Assembly (NCBI GenBank): GCA_900473805.1
Contig: UCMS01000010.1
Span: 60,406 to 124,405 of the forward strand
Reading direction: 5' to 3'
Source of the DNA: Hyphomicrobiales bacterium
GTDB taxonomy: Bacteria > Pseudomonadota > Alphaproteobacteria > Rhizobiales > Rhizobiaceae
DNA length: 64,000 nucleotides
Shown: piece after piece, positions 1-8,087 of the stretch
How the letters are laid out: each line of letters begins with the position of its first letter
Position numbering within the stretch: the stretch's first letter is position 1
The notes under the pieces: model-generated
What the model saw: only the letters and a program-made list of their open reading frames with translations
The model's database searches: none
Told to the model about the DNA's origin: nothing
Position numbers and translations under genes: made by a program

Positions 1-1580
1 GTCGGTGTCGCCCATTCCAGCGTGCCCGCCTGCCACGGATTGCGGCGAAAGGCGCGGCCGAAACGGATGAGCAGGATGAGGTCGAGTGCAACCAGGGCAA
101 AGCCGATGGTCATGACGAAGCTGCCGACCGAGGAGGCGAAGTTCAGGATTTCCCAGCCAGCTTCGGGCGGATATTCGAAGACCCGGCGCGGCATGCCCCG
201 CAATCCGGTGAGATGCATCATGAAAAAGGTCGTGTTGAAACCGATGAACACCAGCCAGAATGCCGGTTTCGACAGATGCTGGATCGGCTGGCGCCCGGTC
301 ATGTGGGGAAGCCAGTAATAGGCGGCGGCCATCATCGGGAAGACGAAGCCGCCGACCAGAACGTAGTGCAGATGGGCAACGACAAAATGCGTGTCGTGAG
401 CCTGCCAGTCGAAGGGGACCATCGCGAGCATGACGCCTGTCAGGCCTCCCAGCACGAAGACAAAGAAGAAGCCAAAGACATGCAGCATGGGGATGGAGAG
501 ACGTGGTCGCCCATGGGCCATGGTTGCGAGCCAGGCAAAGATCTGGATGCCGGTCGGAATCGCTACCAGCGCACTCGCGACCGAGAAGAAGGAAAGGGCC
601 ACATGAGGAATGCCGACCGTGTACATGTGATGCACCCAAAGGCCGAAGGAGAGAAAGGCCATGGCGACGATAGCGGCAACGATCAGGTGGTAGCCTTCGA
701 GCGACCTCCGCGACAGGGTTGGGATGATGGTTGACAGGGCACCGGCGGCCGGCAGGAAGATGATGTAGACCTCCGGGTGTCCGAAGAGCCAGAACAGGTG
801 CTGCCAGAGCAGCGGATCCCCGCCTCGCGTGGGGTCGAAGAAGGGCAGATCGAAGGCACGTTCGACTTCAAGCAGGATCGAGCCGAGAATCAGCGGCGGA
901 AAGCCGATCAGCATCATGGCCGCCACGACCAGCATGTACCAGGCAAAGATCGGCATGCGGGTGAGCGACATGCCCGGCGCCCTTAGCTTGAGAATGGTCA
1001 CCATGAGTTCGATCGCCGCCGACAAGGCCGAGATCTCGACGAAGGTGATACCGAGCAGCCAGACGTCGGCATTGATGCCGGGAGAGTACGGTTTCGAGGC
1101 GAGTGGTGTGTACATGAACCAGCCACCGTCCGGCGCGATGCCGAAGATCAAGGCGGCGATCAGAAACGAACCTCCGAACAGATAACACCAGTATCCGTAG
1201 GCCGACATGCGCGGAAAGGCGAGATCGCGTGCGCCGAGCATCTTGGGAAGCAGATAGATCGCCAGTCCCTCGAAGAAGGGAATGGCGAAGAGGAACATCA
1301 TGATCACGCCGTGCATGGTGAAGACCTGGGCATATTGCTCGGCATCGAGAAAGGCGCTGTTGCTGGAGGCGAGCTGCGTGCGGATGAGCATAGCGAGGAG
1401 ACCGCCTATGGCGAAAAAAACCAAAGCAGTCACCATGAATCTCTTGCCGACGACGTTGTGATTGACGGCTGCAAACCGCTTCAGCCCCTGGCCGGAACCC
1501 CACACGGCATCCAGTTGATGGTGCAGCCGGACCGGTGAGCCTGCGGTGTCATGAGCGGTAACGTTGAGCGTTTCGTTCAT
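1..1580 (-). CDS. ctaD: cytochrome c oxidase subunit I (partial, 3' end outside window)
   Basis: Catalytic subunit of a haem-copper terminal oxidase in the inner membrane. It reduces O2 to water and pumps protons. The 526 visible codons show many transmembrane helices and the diagnostic motifs: the haem ligand in 'FTMHGVIMMF', the Cu-B/Tyr motif 'FGHPEVYIIFLP', the His pair in 'GLWVHHMYTVG', and the haem ligands in 'THFVVAHLHYVLVGG'. The start ATG at 1580 overlaps the stop of the subunit II gene (ATGA), so the two are translationally coupled. The C-terminus lies left of the window, so it cannot be seen whether this is a subunit I alone or a subunit I-III fusion. Confidence 0.95.
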   Translation of the reverse strand, partial: MNETLNVTAHDTAGSPVRLHHQLDAVWGSGQGLKRFAAVNHNVVGKRFMVTALVFFAIGGLLAMLIRTQLASSNSAFLDAEQYAQVFTMHGVIMMFLFAIPFFEGLAIYLLPKMLGARDLAFPRMSAYGYWCYLFGGSFLIAALIFGIAPDGGWFMYTPLASKPYSPGINADVWLLGITFVEISALSAAIELMVTILKLRAPGMSLTRMPIFAWYMLVVAAMMLIGFPPLILGSILLEVERAFDLPFFDPTRGGDPLLWQHLFWLFGHPEVYIIFLPAAGALSTIIPTLSRRSLEGYHLIVAAIVAMAFLSFGLWVHHMYTVGIPHVALSFFSVASALVAIPTGIQIFAWLATMAHGRPRLSIPMLHVFGFFFVFVLGGLTGVMLAMVPFDWQAHDTHFVVAHLHYVLVGGFVFPMMAAAYYWLPHMTGRQPIQHLSKPAFWLVFIGFNTTFFMMHLTGLRGMPRRVFEYPPEAGWEILNFASSVGSFVMTIGFALVALDLILLIRFGRAFRRNPWQAGTLEWATP

Positions 1581-2335
1581 TGGGCTGCCTCTGCCGTCGC
1601 GTTCGTCATGTCCTCAATGCGCTCTCGATAGACATCGGGAGCATGGGCCTCGACCACAAAGCGCATGGCGGCATGGCCCGTACCGCAGTATTCGGCGCAG
1701 ATGCCGCCATATCGCCCGGGGACATCAGCCTTGATTCTCAGTCGTGTCGTGTGGCCAGGAATGGCGTCAATCTTGCCGGCGAGGCGCGGAATCCAGAAAC
1801 TGTGGATCACATCGGCGCTGGTGACGCTGACCTCCACCACGCCGCCGGCAGGGATATGAAGGACCGCCGAGCTGCCGCTCAGAGCATTCTCCGGGTAGCG
1901 GAACTCCCAGTTCCACATGCTCGCATGCGCTTCGACGCGCGCGATGACCGGCTCGTGCTGCCAGGCGCCCAGCAGATACTCCCCTTTCGCCAAGCCGTAG
2001 ATGATCAGCACAAGGAGAACCGGAAGGGGCAGGATCAGACCGCCCAGTGTCATCCAGCGCTCAGCCGTCAACGCGCGGCCGAAACCGGGGCGGAAAAGCA
2101 CGAGCATGAAGAGGAGGATGACAATGGCAAAGATGAGGATGCCGCCGATCAGCATGATCCACCAGAGGTCGGCGATCGATCCGGCATAGGGGCCCGCCGG
2201 ATCGAGCGCGGACAGGTCTCCGGTACACGCTCCCAAAGCGAGGGGTGTGGTAAGAGCTGCAGCGATGCGGCGGAACCTTCGGCGCGCGTCAGGATTTCTG
2301 GTCTCAAACGGAGAGGTTCCATGACCAGCGAACAG
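1577..2335 (-). CDS. coxB: cytochrome c oxidase subunit II (start uncertain)
   Basis: Copper-A subunit that takes electrons from cytochrome c and passes them to subunit I. The frame shows a lipoprotein-like signal ('LTTPLALGAC'), two membrane hairpin helices, and a periplasmic cupredoxin domain with all CuA ligands: His in 'ADVIHSFWIP', then 'CAEYCGTGHAAM'. It lies directly upstream of subunit I with a 4-base overlap. The start is odd. No ATG, GTG or suitable TTG exists in frame before the signal region; the only in-frame NTG is CTG at 2335, which would overlap the divergent gene at 2321. The 5' end given here is therefore provisional. A non-standard start or a frameshift near 2240-2320 is possible. 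The family assignment itself is firm. Confidence 0.85.
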   Translation of the reverse strand: MFAGHGTSPFETRNPDARRRFRRIAAALTTPLALGACTGDLSALDPAGPYAGSIADLWWIMLIGGILIFAIVILLFMLVLFRPGFGRALTAERWMTLGGLILPLPVLLVLIIYGLAKGEYLLGAWQHEPVIARVEAHASMWNWEFRYPENALSGSSAVLHIPAGGVVEVSVTSADVIHSFWIPRLAGKIDAIPGHTTRLRIKADVPGRYGGICAEYCGTGHAAMRFVVEAHAPDVYRERIEDMTNATAEAAQ

Positions 2336-2827
2336 ACGACCGAAAGCAACAATCCCGTGATCGAAAAGCTGGAGGAGAAGGACACCACCTCGGCCATTGC
2401 CGTTGCCGGGCACCCGTTGCACGCGATGAGCGTTCATTTTCCCATCGCGCTGGTCTTCGGGACTCTCGCTGTCGATGTCTTCTACTGGTTCACGGCGGAC
2501 CCCTTCTGGTTGCGGGTCGGGCTCTGGACATCCGGGACGGCCTTTCTTGCAGGGGTGGCCGCGGGTGTCGTCGGCACGGCGGAGCTGGTGCTGGTGCCCG
2601 GCATCCGCGCCCGTGTCGCGAGTTGGGCACACGCTATCGCCGCTGTTACTCTCATCTCGGTCGCGGGCGCCAATTGGGGTATCCGATTGTTGGACCCAGC
2701 GGCCGTCCTGCCGCACGGCATGCTCCTGTCGACGCTGGCTGCGATTCTCACCGGGGTCGCCGGATGGCATGGGGGCAAGCTGATTTTCGATCACGGCATC
2801 GGCCTCATGGTGTCGTCCAGGGATTGA
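2321..2827 (+). CDS. DUF2231 family membrane protein
   Basis: A 168-residue protein with a short hydrophilic N-terminus, then 'HPLHAMSVHFPIALVF' and four predicted transmembrane helices, the DUF2231 layout. The function of this family is not established; members often sit beside cytochrome and respiratory genes. A good ribosome site (ggagagg) precedes ATG 2321. The gene is divergent from the oxidase subunit II gene and overlaps the convergent CopD-like gene by 23 bases at its 3' end. Its position between oxidase genes suggests a respiratory or redox membrane role, which is inference only. Confidence 0.8.
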   Translation: MTSEQTTESNNPVIEKLEEKDTTSAIAVAGHPLHAMSVHFPIALVFGTLAVDVFYWFTADPFWLRVGLWTSGTAFLAGVAAGVVGTAELVLVPGIRARVASWAHAIAAVTLISVAGANWGIRLLDPAAVLPHGMLLSTLAAILTGVAGWHGGKLIFDHGIGLMVSSRD

Positions 2828-3305
2828 ACGGATCGAGCAGGCGCTTGAGGCCGCCCGGTTCGCTCATGACCGGCGGCAAGGTAAGACCGGGTGCCTCTTT
2901 CGCGAGGACGAGGAAAAGAATGGCAAGGACCACGGCGCAACAGCTGGCCGTTGCCGTTAGAAAGCGCCAGAGCGGATAGACCTCGCCGTCCTTGAACAGG
3001 CGGATGATTACCAGACCTGAAAAGACATGAAACATGGCGAGCAAGGCAACGAAGCCGAGTTTCCAGGAAAACCAGGGCGCAAAGACATCCCGCCAGAAAC
3101 TCAAGGCGATGCCGCTCGATACCGCGAAAAAGGCGGCCGGCGAAATGATCGCGACATAGGAGAAACGGACCATGCGCTGCATGCGATAAAGCGAATCTCT
3201 GCTGGTGATGTGAGCCCGCTGGACATAGAGACTTGGCAAGCTGATCAGGCCGGCGGTCCAGATTGCAATGGCAGCAATGTGCACGAGTTTCAGGGCGGCG
3301 ATCAT
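2805..3305 (-). CDS. CopD-like integral membrane protein
   Basis: A 166-residue membrane protein with four hydrophobic helices. It begins 'MIAALKLVHIAAIAIWTAGL', the His-containing first helix typical of CopD/HemJ-like proteins. It could take part in copper delivery or haem handling for the neighbouring oxidase. Start chosen at 3305 because this ATG overlaps the stop of ctaG (ATGA), indicating coupled translation, and because upstream sequence in this frame is a shadow of ctaG. Its 3' end overlaps the convergent DUF2231 gene. Confidence 0.8.
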   Translation of the reverse strand: MIAALKLVHIAAIAIWTAGLISLPSLYVQRAHITSRDSLYRMQRMVRFSYVAIISPAAFFAVSSGIALSFWRDVFAPWFSWKLGFVALLAMFHVFSGLVIIRLFKDGEVYPLWRFLTATASCCAVVLAILFLVLAKEAPGLTLPPVMSEPGGLKRLLDPFNPWTTP

Positions 3306-4048
3306 CGGCGGGCCGGCTGCCTTTCCGCATCCCGCGCCGAAAACAGGCGGGAGAGCACCACCAGCGCGCAGAGCAGGTAGGGGATCGCGGCCGGAACCCA
3401 CATTAGGATGCCCGAGAGTTGCTGGTCCGCCAGAGGGAGGAGTCCATAAGGCTGCGTCGTATCCAGATGGGCTGAAAACAGCGGTTCCCTTGCGAAGGTC
3501 AGCAGCGCGCCAAGCATACCCATCTGCAAGGTGGTTCCGAGGAGCAAAGCGAGGGCTGCGCCGACCGACCGGCGCGATGCCAGGATATCGCGCCAGAGCC
3601 AGATTGCGGATCCGATCAAGGTGAGTTCCATCAGCCAGTAGGCGGCTGGAGAGCCGAGCGCGAAGAGATACGGGCCCGGCGCATGCCACAGCCACATCAT
3701 GGCCGTATGCGCCAGAAAGGAGAGCTGCGCCGGCACCACGACCGACGCCCGTCTATTTGGTGGGACCGCCAGGACCACCAGTGGTGCTAGGACCGTTACC
3801 AGCAGGATATGGTGCAATACCCGCGCGGAGAACAACGCAGAAGCCAGGGCACAGAGCGGAGACACGAAGGCGACGACCGCGACGAGTAGCGCCGAAAATG
3901 TCCACATCCGCTGTTGCCGGGTTTCGGTGAGCGTGAGTAGCGCAAAGGTGCTGGCGGCAAGTCCGCTCAGCAAAACCGGGTCAAAGTTCCACTGGCTCCA
4001 CAGAGCTTCTGGCAGCGGCGCCGGGCCGCAATAGATCTGGAGGTCCAT
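3302..4048 (-). CDS. ctaG: CtaG-type cytochrome c oxidase assembly factor
   Basis: A 248-residue polytopic membrane protein of the caa3_CtaG family, thought to be needed for assembly of caa3-like oxidases. The N-terminal 'MDLQIYCGPAPLPEALWSQW' is followed by at least six helices with conserved His residues ('VLHHILLVTVLAPLVV', 'LAHTAMMWLWHAPGP'). This family is unrelated in fold to the mitochondrial Cox11/CtaG copper chaperone that shares the name. It heads a two-gene unit with the CopD-like gene and lies beside the oxidase subunit genes, which supports an assembly role. Confidence 0.85.
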   Translation of the reverse strand: MDLQIYCGPAPLPEALWSQWNFDPVLLSGLAASTFALLTLTETRQQRMWTFSALLVAVVAFVSPLCALASALFSARVLHHILLVTVLAPLVVLAVPPNRRASVVVPAQLSFLAHTAMMWLWHAPGPYLFALGSPAAYWLMELTLIGSAIWLWRDILASRRSVGAALALLLGTTLQMGMLGALLTFAREPLFSAHLDTTQPYGLLPLADQQLSGILMWVPAAIPYLLCALVVLSRLFSARDAERQPARR

Positions 4049-4271
4049 GGACTATCCCGCCCACTTCGGCAGGCGCACTGCCAGCGGGCAGGTTCGTTCC
4101 GTCGTGTCTCGCAGCATGCCGCCCCCGATCTCCAGTCACCATCGCGCAACAGATGGGAGCGTGGATTTGTTCCATCCGGACTCGGATTGCTGCATCACGA
4201 TTGCAGGCGCGGGCGGGAGGCCCATTCCTGGACATCCAACGAGACGTACGAACAATCGGTCAAGGGCTTCG

Positions 4272-4430
4272 CTACTTGCGAAGAATGACCCAGATAGCGT
4301 GGATGATGCCGGGGACGTAACCGAAGAGCGTGAGCAGGATGTTGAGCCAGAAGTGCAGGCCGATGCCGACCTGGAGAAACACGCCGACGGGCGGCAGGAG
4401 AATGGCGAGCAGGATGCGCAGAACGTCCAT
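4272..4430 (-). CDS. YqaE/Pmp3 family small membrane protein
   Basis: A 52-residue peptide made of two transmembrane helices joined by a short loop: 'ILLAILLPPVGVFLQVGIG' and then 'ILLTLFGYVPGIIHAIWVIL'. This is the Pmp3/YqaE (UPF0057) pattern, including the conserved 'LPPVGVF' and 'GYVPGIIHA'. Homologues in bacteria, fungi and plants are linked with salt and membrane-potential stress. A promoter-like GAAC-N16-CGTT sequence lies about 35 bases upstream (4463-4487), in line with stress-induced expression. Confidence 0.9.
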   Translation of the reverse strand: MDVLRILLAILLPPVGVFLQVGIGLHFWLNILLTLFGYVPGIIHAIWVILRK

Positions 4431-4462
4431 GAAAGTCCCTTTATCAGTTTAGGAGCATGATA

Positions 4463-4487
4463 AACGCGCGTCGATGACAATCGTTCG
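4463..4487 (-). promoter_or_regulatory. possible EcfG-type stress promoter for the YqaE gene
   Basis: Read on the minus strand the sequence is CGAAC-N16-CGTT, one mismatch (first base) from the alphaproteobacterial general stress consensus GGAAC-N16/17-CGTT. Predicted transcription would start about 25 bases before the ATG. This is a motif match only. Confidence 0.4.
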
Positions 4488-4523
4488 CGCCTGTGGAGGA
4501 AAGATAAGCCTCCTAAAAAGTGA

Positions 4524-4549
4524 AACGTCCGGGCTGAGGCCCGGACGTT
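4524..4549 (-). terminator. rho-independent terminator of the sigma/anti-sigma/BI-1 unit
   Basis: Perfect 11-bp stem (aacgtccgggc / gcccggacgtt) with a 4-base loop. On the minus strand it is followed by a T-rich stretch, about 30 bases after the BI-1 stop. Confidence 0.85.
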
Positions 4550-4578
4550 CCTTGTCGGCGCTCTCCCGGCGCGTTTGT

Positions 4579-5298
4579 TTATTCTTCGCGCTGGCCGGTC
4601 AGGCTGAGCAGCAGCTGGAACAGGTTGACGAAGTTCAGGTAGAGCGAGAGCGCGCCGAAGACGGCGAGCTTCTGCTGGCTTTCCTGGTCCATGTTCTCGG
4701 CATACTGTTCCTTGATGTTCTGTGTGTCCCAAGCTGTCAGGCCGACGAAGACGAAGACACCAATGACCGAGATGGCGAACTGCAAGGCGGTCGAGCCGAG
4801 GAAGATGTTGACGACCGAGGCGATCACGACACCGATCAGCCCCATCATCAGGAACGAACCGAACTTCGAGAGGTCCCGCTTGGTCGTGTAGCCGTAAAGG
4901 CTCATCGCGCCAAACATGGTTGCGGTGATGAAGAAGGTGCGCGCGATCGAGGTTCCCGTGAAGACCAGGAAGACCGACGCGAGCGACAGGCCCATCACGG
5001 CGCAGAAGGCCCAGAATGTGATCTGTGCGGTGGACGCCGACATGGTCTGAATGCGGAAAGAGAAGAAGAAGACGAAGGCGAGCGGCGCCAGCATCACCAC
5101 CCACTTCAACGGGGTGGAGAAGATCGGCACGTAAAGAGCCGGTGTCTGGCTCACAACAAAGGCGACGAGGCCGGTGATGACCAGGCCGAGGCCCATATAG
5201 TTGTAGACCCGCAGCATGTGCTGGCGCAGGCCTTCATCGAACAGTGCCGCGGACTGGGCCTGTGCGCCGTAGCCGAAGCGGTTCTGGATAGGATCCAT
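4579..5298 (-). CDS. Bax inhibitor-1/YccA family membrane protein
   Basis: A 239-residue protein with a short N-terminal tail and seven hydrophobic helices, including the 'VYNYMGLGLVITGLVAFVV' first helix and a final Asp-containing segment typical of BI-1/TMBIM proteins. Family members act as membrane calcium/proton leak or stress-modulating proteins; in bacteria YccA modulates FtsH. The ATG at 5298 has a strong AGGAGG site and begins 22 bases after the anti-sigma stop, so it is probably the third gene of the sigma-factor operon. That placement suggests it is an envelope-stress effector. Confidence 0.88.
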   Translation of the reverse strand: MDPIQNRFGYGAQAQSAALFDEGLRQHMLRVYNYMGLGLVITGLVAFVVSQTPALYVPIFSTPLKWVVMLAPLAFVFFFSFRIQTMSASTAQITFWAFCAVMGLSLASVFLVFTGTSIARTFFITATMFGAMSLYGYTTKRDLSKFGSFLMMGLIGVVIASVVNIFLGSTALQFAISVIGVFVFVGLTAWDTQNIKEQYAENMDQESQQKLAVFGALSLYLNFVNLFQLLLSLTGQREE

Positions 5299-5320
5299 GG
5301 ATGTTTCCTCCTTGTTTGGA

Positions 5321-6094
5321 TCAGTAAAGGGTACGGGCGAGCTGGCGCGCCTGTTCGGCCAGCTTGTCCGGATTGGTTGTCTCGGAAATCAGCGCATAGG
5401 CGACTTCGCCGATCTGCCAGTAAGCAGCCTGCGTGTCGCCGTCCTGCTTTGTCAGGACCTGCTGCACGGCAAAGCTGCCGGGACGGACCGCGAAGAACGA
5501 AAACCGTTTGCCGGCTTCCGGTTCGACTTCCAGCTCGACGCTCGGGCCGTAAGTGGATGGGAAGATCTGCGCGTCGCGGATTGCCCAAGCATCTGGCATT
5601 TCCGGCAGCACGATTGCGGTGGCCGAGCGTATTTCAGCGGCGTTGAAAATACGGCTCTCCAATTGCGAGCCCAACTTCCCGCGCAGCTCTGCCGTCTGAT
5701 GTGCCCGGATCGCTTCCTCGACGAATTGCGGCGGGGGCACGGAGGCGACCACTTCGCCAATGCCGCCCGGTGCAATCCATCCATGTGCTGCCCAGCCGGC
5801 ACCGACAAGCAGCAGGATGGCTGCCGCACGGCGGGCAAATTCCAGCGTGCCACGGCCATTCAAGCTGCTTTCCAGCCGCCGGGCGGCCTCGCGCGTTTCC
5901 TGACGGGCGACGACAGGCCTTCCGGCCAGCGCCAGCCGCAATTCGTCCCGAACACGCAGGTCTGCCATAACCTTTGCGGCCGTTGACGGATTTTCCGAGA
6001 GATAAGCCTCGACCTCGATCCGACGGGCCACATCGAGCTGGTCGTCGACATAGGCGTGGAGATCGGATTCGAGGACGGGATCATTGCTGGTCAT
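5321..6094 (-). CDS. anti-sigma factor (single-pass membrane)
   Basis: A 257-residue protein. The N-terminal cytoplasmic part contains 'LHAYVDDQLDVARRIEVEAY', the segment typical of ECF anti-sigma factors. One transmembrane helix follows at about residues 80-105, then a periplasmic domain. The start at 6094 has a good GGAGG site and overlaps the sigma factor gene by 14 bases, the usual sigma/anti-sigma coupling. It presumably holds the sigma factor at the membrane until an envelope signal releases it. No clear zinc-binding HxxxCxxC motif is visible, so it may be a zinc-free type. Confidence 0.85.
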   Translation of the reverse strand: MTSNDPVLESDLHAYVDDQLDVARRIEVEAYLSENPSTAAKVMADLRVRDELRLALAGRPVVARQETREAARRLESSLNGRGTLEFARRAAAILLLVGAGWAAHGWIAPGGIGEVVASVPPPQFVEEAIRAHQTAELRGKLGSQLESRIFNAAEIRSATAIVLPEMPDAWAIRDAQIFPSTYGPSVELEVEPEAGKRFSFFAVRPGSFAVQQVLTKQDGDTQAAYWQIGEVAYALISETTNPDKLAEQARQLARTLY

Positions 6095-6626
6095 CGGGAG
6101 ATCCTCCAACGATTCGGAGATGGGGTACCGACCCTTCCGTATTGCCGTGTTCAAGAGCGCGCAGCCGCGCCCTGGCTCGGGAAATACGGGACATCAGGGT
6201 GCCTACGGGAATGTTCAGCACATCGGCCGCTTCCTGGTAGGACAGCTCTTCGATGGCAACGAGGTGAAGCGCCTCGCGCTGGTCTTCCGGCAGGGCGAGG
6301 AAGGCATTGCGTATCTGTGCAAGCCTGACCGAATGCTCCTGGCCGGCGGGAACCACAATATCTGCGAGGTCGGCTGCGGCGGCATTCCGTCGATCGCTCG
6401 CACGATTGCTGCGCAGCCGGTCGATGTGGGTGTTGTGCAGGATCGACATCAGCCAAGTAAGGAGGCTGCCCCCGCTGCGAAAGCTCGACTTTCGTTCCAG
6501 CGCGCGAACGAGTGCTTCATGAACGAGATCTTCAGCTTCGTCCGGATTGCGCACGAGCGAACGGGCATAGCGCCTCAGCGCTGCCAACTGGCCGATCACA
6601 TTGAACGGGTTCGCTTTCGTCGTCAT
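6081..6626 (-). CDS. ECF-family RNA polymerase sigma factor
   Basis: A 181-residue sigma-70 family protein with only regions 2 and 4. Region 2 is at about residues 10-75 ('RYARSLVRNPDEAEDLVHEA'). Region 4 is at about 110-165, with the helix-turn-helix 'LSYQEAADVLNIPVGTLMSR'. The linked anti-sigma factor and BI-1 gene make it an envelope or oxidative-stress ECF rather than EcfG itself, which would be paired with NepR/PhyR. A GGAAT-N17-CGTAT sequence just upstream could be its own autoregulated promoter. Confidence 0.92.
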   Translation of the reverse strand: MTTKANPFNVIGQLAALRRYARSLVRNPDEAEDLVHEALVRALERKSSFRSGGSLLTWLMSILHNTHIDRLRSNRASDRRNAAAADLADIVVPAGQEHSVRLAQIRNAFLALPEDQREALHLVAIEELSYQEAADVLNIPVGTLMSRISRARARLRALEHGNTEGSVPHLRIVGGSPDDQQ

Positions 6627-6633
6627 GCTCCAT

Positions 6634-6660
6634 ATACGGAGCTGTCGACCGGTTTATTCC
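6634..6660 (-). promoter_or_regulatory. possible autoregulated ECF promoter
   Basis: On the minus strand: GGAATAA (6660-6654), then CGTAT (6638-6634), with 17 bases between GGAAT and CGTAT, an ECF-type layout. The -10 is only 8 bases from the ATG, so the transcript would be almost leaderless. That weakens the call. Confidence 0.35.
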
Positions 6661-6679
6661 ATTGCTCTCAAAATTTTTT

Positions 6680-7303
6680 TCAGGGCGACATCATCCAGCC
6701 AACGCCCTGCATGGCGGCAAACACCAGACCGGCGGAAGCCATCAGCGCGACGACACCAAGCACGAGGCCCAGCATCGTGACGAGGCCGTCGCGCTCCATC
6801 AGGCCGAGGGCAATCATGACCAAGGCGGCAACGGGGAGGAAGTTGCCGAAGGGAATGGGCAGTGCGACCGCAATGGCGAGCAACAGCACCGGCAATCCCA
6901 TCAGGGCCTGGGCGCGTGGCCCGGCAAGGTGGCGCATGCGATTGCGCTTGAGAAAGGTTTCCACACGGGTCACGAGCGGGGCGGTGTAGCGGACGATGAG
7001 CGCGATTGTGTCTGCCGACACCCGTCGTCGACCGATAAAGGACGGAAGCCAGATGCGACTGTAACCGGCCAGAATCTGCAGCGATACGATCGCGAGGCAG
7101 CTGCCGAAGACAAACCCGAAGGGGCCGGGGATCGGCGTCAGTGCCGGCAAGGACAGGATCAGGATTGCAAAGGCGATACTCGCCCGTCCCATGGTCGTTA
7201 GCAGTTCGTCGAAGCTGACGGACCCCGCCGCCATCGCGTGTTCGCTCAGTCTCTTCAGACGTTGCGATGCCACGCCAGCCTCGGGAGGCAGGCTATCCGT
7301 CAT
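6680..7303 (-). CDS. ExoD-family exopolysaccharide synthesis membrane protein
   Basis: A 207-residue protein with an N-terminal cytoplasmic helix ('SVSFDELLTTMGRASIAFAI') and several transmembrane helices, matching the ExoD family first described in Sinorhizobium meliloti. There exoD mutants are impaired in exopolysaccharide production, alkaline tolerance and nodule invasion; the biochemical role is unknown. Start taken at ATG 7303; upstream in-frame residues are not protein-like. It lies about 100 bases downstream of four small genes on the same strand and may be co-transcribed with them from the stress-type promoter at 8279-8303. Confidence 0.85.
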   Translation of the reverse strand: MTDSLPPEAGVASQRLKRLSEHAMAAGSVSFDELLTTMGRASIAFAILILSLPALTPIPGPFGFVFGSCLAIVSLQILAGYSRIWLPSFIGRRRVSADTIALIVRYTAPLVTRVETFLKRNRMRHLAGPRAQALMGLPVLLLAIAVALPIPFGNFLPVAALVMIALGLMERDGLVTMLGLVLGVVALMASAGLVFAAMQGVGWMMSP

Positions 7304-7402
7304 TGTTGTTTCGCCTTTTTCAACCGGGGTCTCCACTGCCTGGGAGATGTAGGTGAGGCGCGAGGCGATACAAGTGAGGCCGGGGTCACGAAGCACTTGC
7401 TA

Positions 7403-7675
7403 TCATGGCCCAAGCGCGACGCTACGGGCGAGTTCACGGAACGTCTCTGGCTCCCCCTTGCCGGCGAGGGCCAGCAGTTCGATCGGAAAGAGCACCGCTT
7501 TCCGGTTAGCATCCGGCAGAGGCGATGTCGCAAAATCCGCCTCTGCCTGTTGCCTTGCCTGTGCCATGGCCCTGTCCAGGTCCTGTTGCGACAATACGCC
7601 CTTGGAGATCATCTCGCGCATCAGGGCCGACAGTGCAAGGTAAAGGCCTTCGAGCTGCGGGTTTGCAGTGTTCAT
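7403..7675 (-). CDS. small hypothetical protein
   Basis: A 90-residue soluble, Ala/Leu-rich helical protein ('LEGLYLALSALMREMISKGV', then 'QDLDRAMAQARQQAEADF'). I do not recognise a named family; it resembles conserved uncharacterised rhizobial proteins. The ATG at 7675 is 4 bases after the preceding stop, so it is tightly coupled to the small genes upstream. Confidence 0.65.
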   Translation of the reverse strand: MNTANPQLEGLYLALSALMREMISKGVLSQQDLDRAMAQARQQAEADFATSPLPDANRKAVLFPIELLALAGKGEPETFRELARSVALGP

Positions 7676-7679
7676 GGCA

Positions 7680-7868
7680 TCACTTTCGCTGGGCGTCGTG
7701 GGTATGATGGCTGTCCTTCTCGCCGCCTCCACCCGATGCGTCGCTTCTGGCCTTCGTGTCGGATTTCGCTGGCGGCTTCACGACCTGCTTCGCAGCTTTT
7801 GCGTTTTCATGGGATGCGCCAGGACCACCCTGTCGAATGGTGCCGGGGCTTTTGGTCGATGTCGACAT
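7680..7868 (-). CDS. small basic hydrophilic protein
   Basis: A 62-residue low-complexity protein rich in Lys, Ser, Gly, Ala and His, with no hydrophobic core, so probably disordered. A strong ribosome site (aggaggcagcc) precedes the ATG. It is third of four tightly spaced small genes read on the minus strand. No family is recognised. The composition resembles stress-induced hydrophilic proteins of rhizobia. Confidence 0.6.
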   Translation of the reverse strand: MSTSTKSPGTIRQGGPGASHENAKAAKQVVKPPAKSDTKARSDASGGGGEKDSHHTHDAQRK

Positions 7869-7877
7869 GGCTGCCTC

Positions 7878-8060
7878 CTAACGGTCCTGTTGATATCCCT
7901 GGTGCGTGGTGTTCACCTTGCTGTTGCCTTGCTGGCCCAGTTTGTCGGGATCTTTTTCCGGCCTGAAGTGCGGATCGCTGGCCGGATGGTCGTTTCCGGT
8001 TTCACCGGTACCTTTGTCACTGCGGTTCTCTTCTGGAGTCGGGGGAAGTCGGCTGCTCAT
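7878..8060 (-). CDS. small hydrophilic protein with Gln/Asn-rich tail
   Basis: A 60-residue protein dominated by Pro, Asp, Gly, Asn and Gln, ending 'GNSKVNTTHQGYQQDR'. That tail recurs, to my knowledge, in uncharacterised small proteins of rhizobia and sphingomonads. A GAGGAG ribosome site lies upstream of ATG 8060. No hydrophobic core is present. Position and composition suggest a stress-related disordered protein. Confidence 0.65.
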   Translation of the reverse strand: MSSRLPPTPEENRSDKGTGETGNDHPASDPHFRPEKDPDKLGQQGNSKVNTTHQGYQQDR

Positions 8061-8087
8061 GGCGTGCTCCTCGTTTCTGATGCGGCG

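Noticed and set aside
213..2000. Long plus-strand open frames over the cytochrome oxidase genes
   Set aside because: They lie antisense to clearly conserved oxidase subunits and their translations are low-complexity, as expected for high-GC shadow frames.
4120..4175. EcfG-type promoter for ctaG
   Set aside because: GGAAC-N19-TT on the minus strand fits only the loosest form of the consensus, and an oxidase assembly gene is not an expected target.
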